Shown piece after piece: positions 20,181-20,183 of a stretch of 20,183 nucleotides of DNA. This DNA comes from Lingula anatina (lineage: Eukaryota > Brachiopoda > Lingulata > Lingulida > Lingulidae). The notes under the pieces were generated by a model. The model saw nothing but the letters and a program-made list of their open reading frames with translations, had not been told where the DNA came from and searched no databases. The stretch covers positions 632,316-652,498 of the forward strand of contig NW_019775980.1 in NCBI RefSeq assembly GCF_001039355.2, read 5' to 3'. A program made the translations under genes and the position numbers. Position 1 is the stretch's first letter; each line of letters opens with the position of its first letter.

Positions 20181-20183
20181 TCC

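Noticed and set aside
1-20183. CRISPR arrays, operons, ribosome binding sites, tRNA or rRNA genes
   Set aside because: The window is spliced animal DNA. I found no direct repeat-spacer pattern, and no tRNA- or rRNA-like stretch stood out by eye.

Overview
The window is nuclear DNA from an invertebrate animal. It is AT-rich, its genes are split by many short GT-AG introns, AATAAA signals follow the coding regions, and there are ATT, AAAT and GTCT microsatellites. The two proteins encoded are of metazoan type. A lophotrochozoan such as a mollusc, or an invertebrate deuterostome, would fit, but the sequence alone does not settle the phylum.

Left half (1-about 10,520, + strand): the 3' fourteen coding exons of a sn-1-specific diacylglycerol lipase of DAGL-alpha type, the enzyme that makes the endocannabinoid 2-arachidonoylglycerol. 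The part present runs from the last transmembrane helix through a Cys-rich segment, the alpha/beta-hydrolase core with its GHSLG serine, and a 425-residue Ser/Thr-rich tail in one exon. All 13 splice junctions keep one open frame to a TAA at 8810-8812. A 1.7-kb 3' UTR follows. Exons for the N-terminus and earlier membrane helices lie to the left of the window.

Middle (about 10,600-15,490, - strand): a complete ten-exon gene for a 462-residue homologue of SAXO4 (PPP1R32), a ciliary protein. It is tail to tail with the lipase gene, and the likely poly(A) signals lie about 100-150 bp apart. A probable non-coding first exon, a full CRE palindrome and an imperfect RFX X-box-like element lie near 15,350-15,490. 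Two microsatellites lie close to the splice sites of its first coding intron. The proteins do not obviously work together. What links them is position, since their human counterparts (DAGLA and PPP1R32) also lie close together at 11q12.2.

Right part (about 15,550-20,183): no gene I can call with confidence. It holds an about 245-bp interspersed element set between two ATT arrays, a broken minus-strand frame resembling the B-box/coiled-coil part of a TRIM protein, an adjoining plus-strand frame of about 199 codons with only two internal stops and an AATAAA just after it, and several weak exon-like segments on both strands. The window ends in a poly-G tract.
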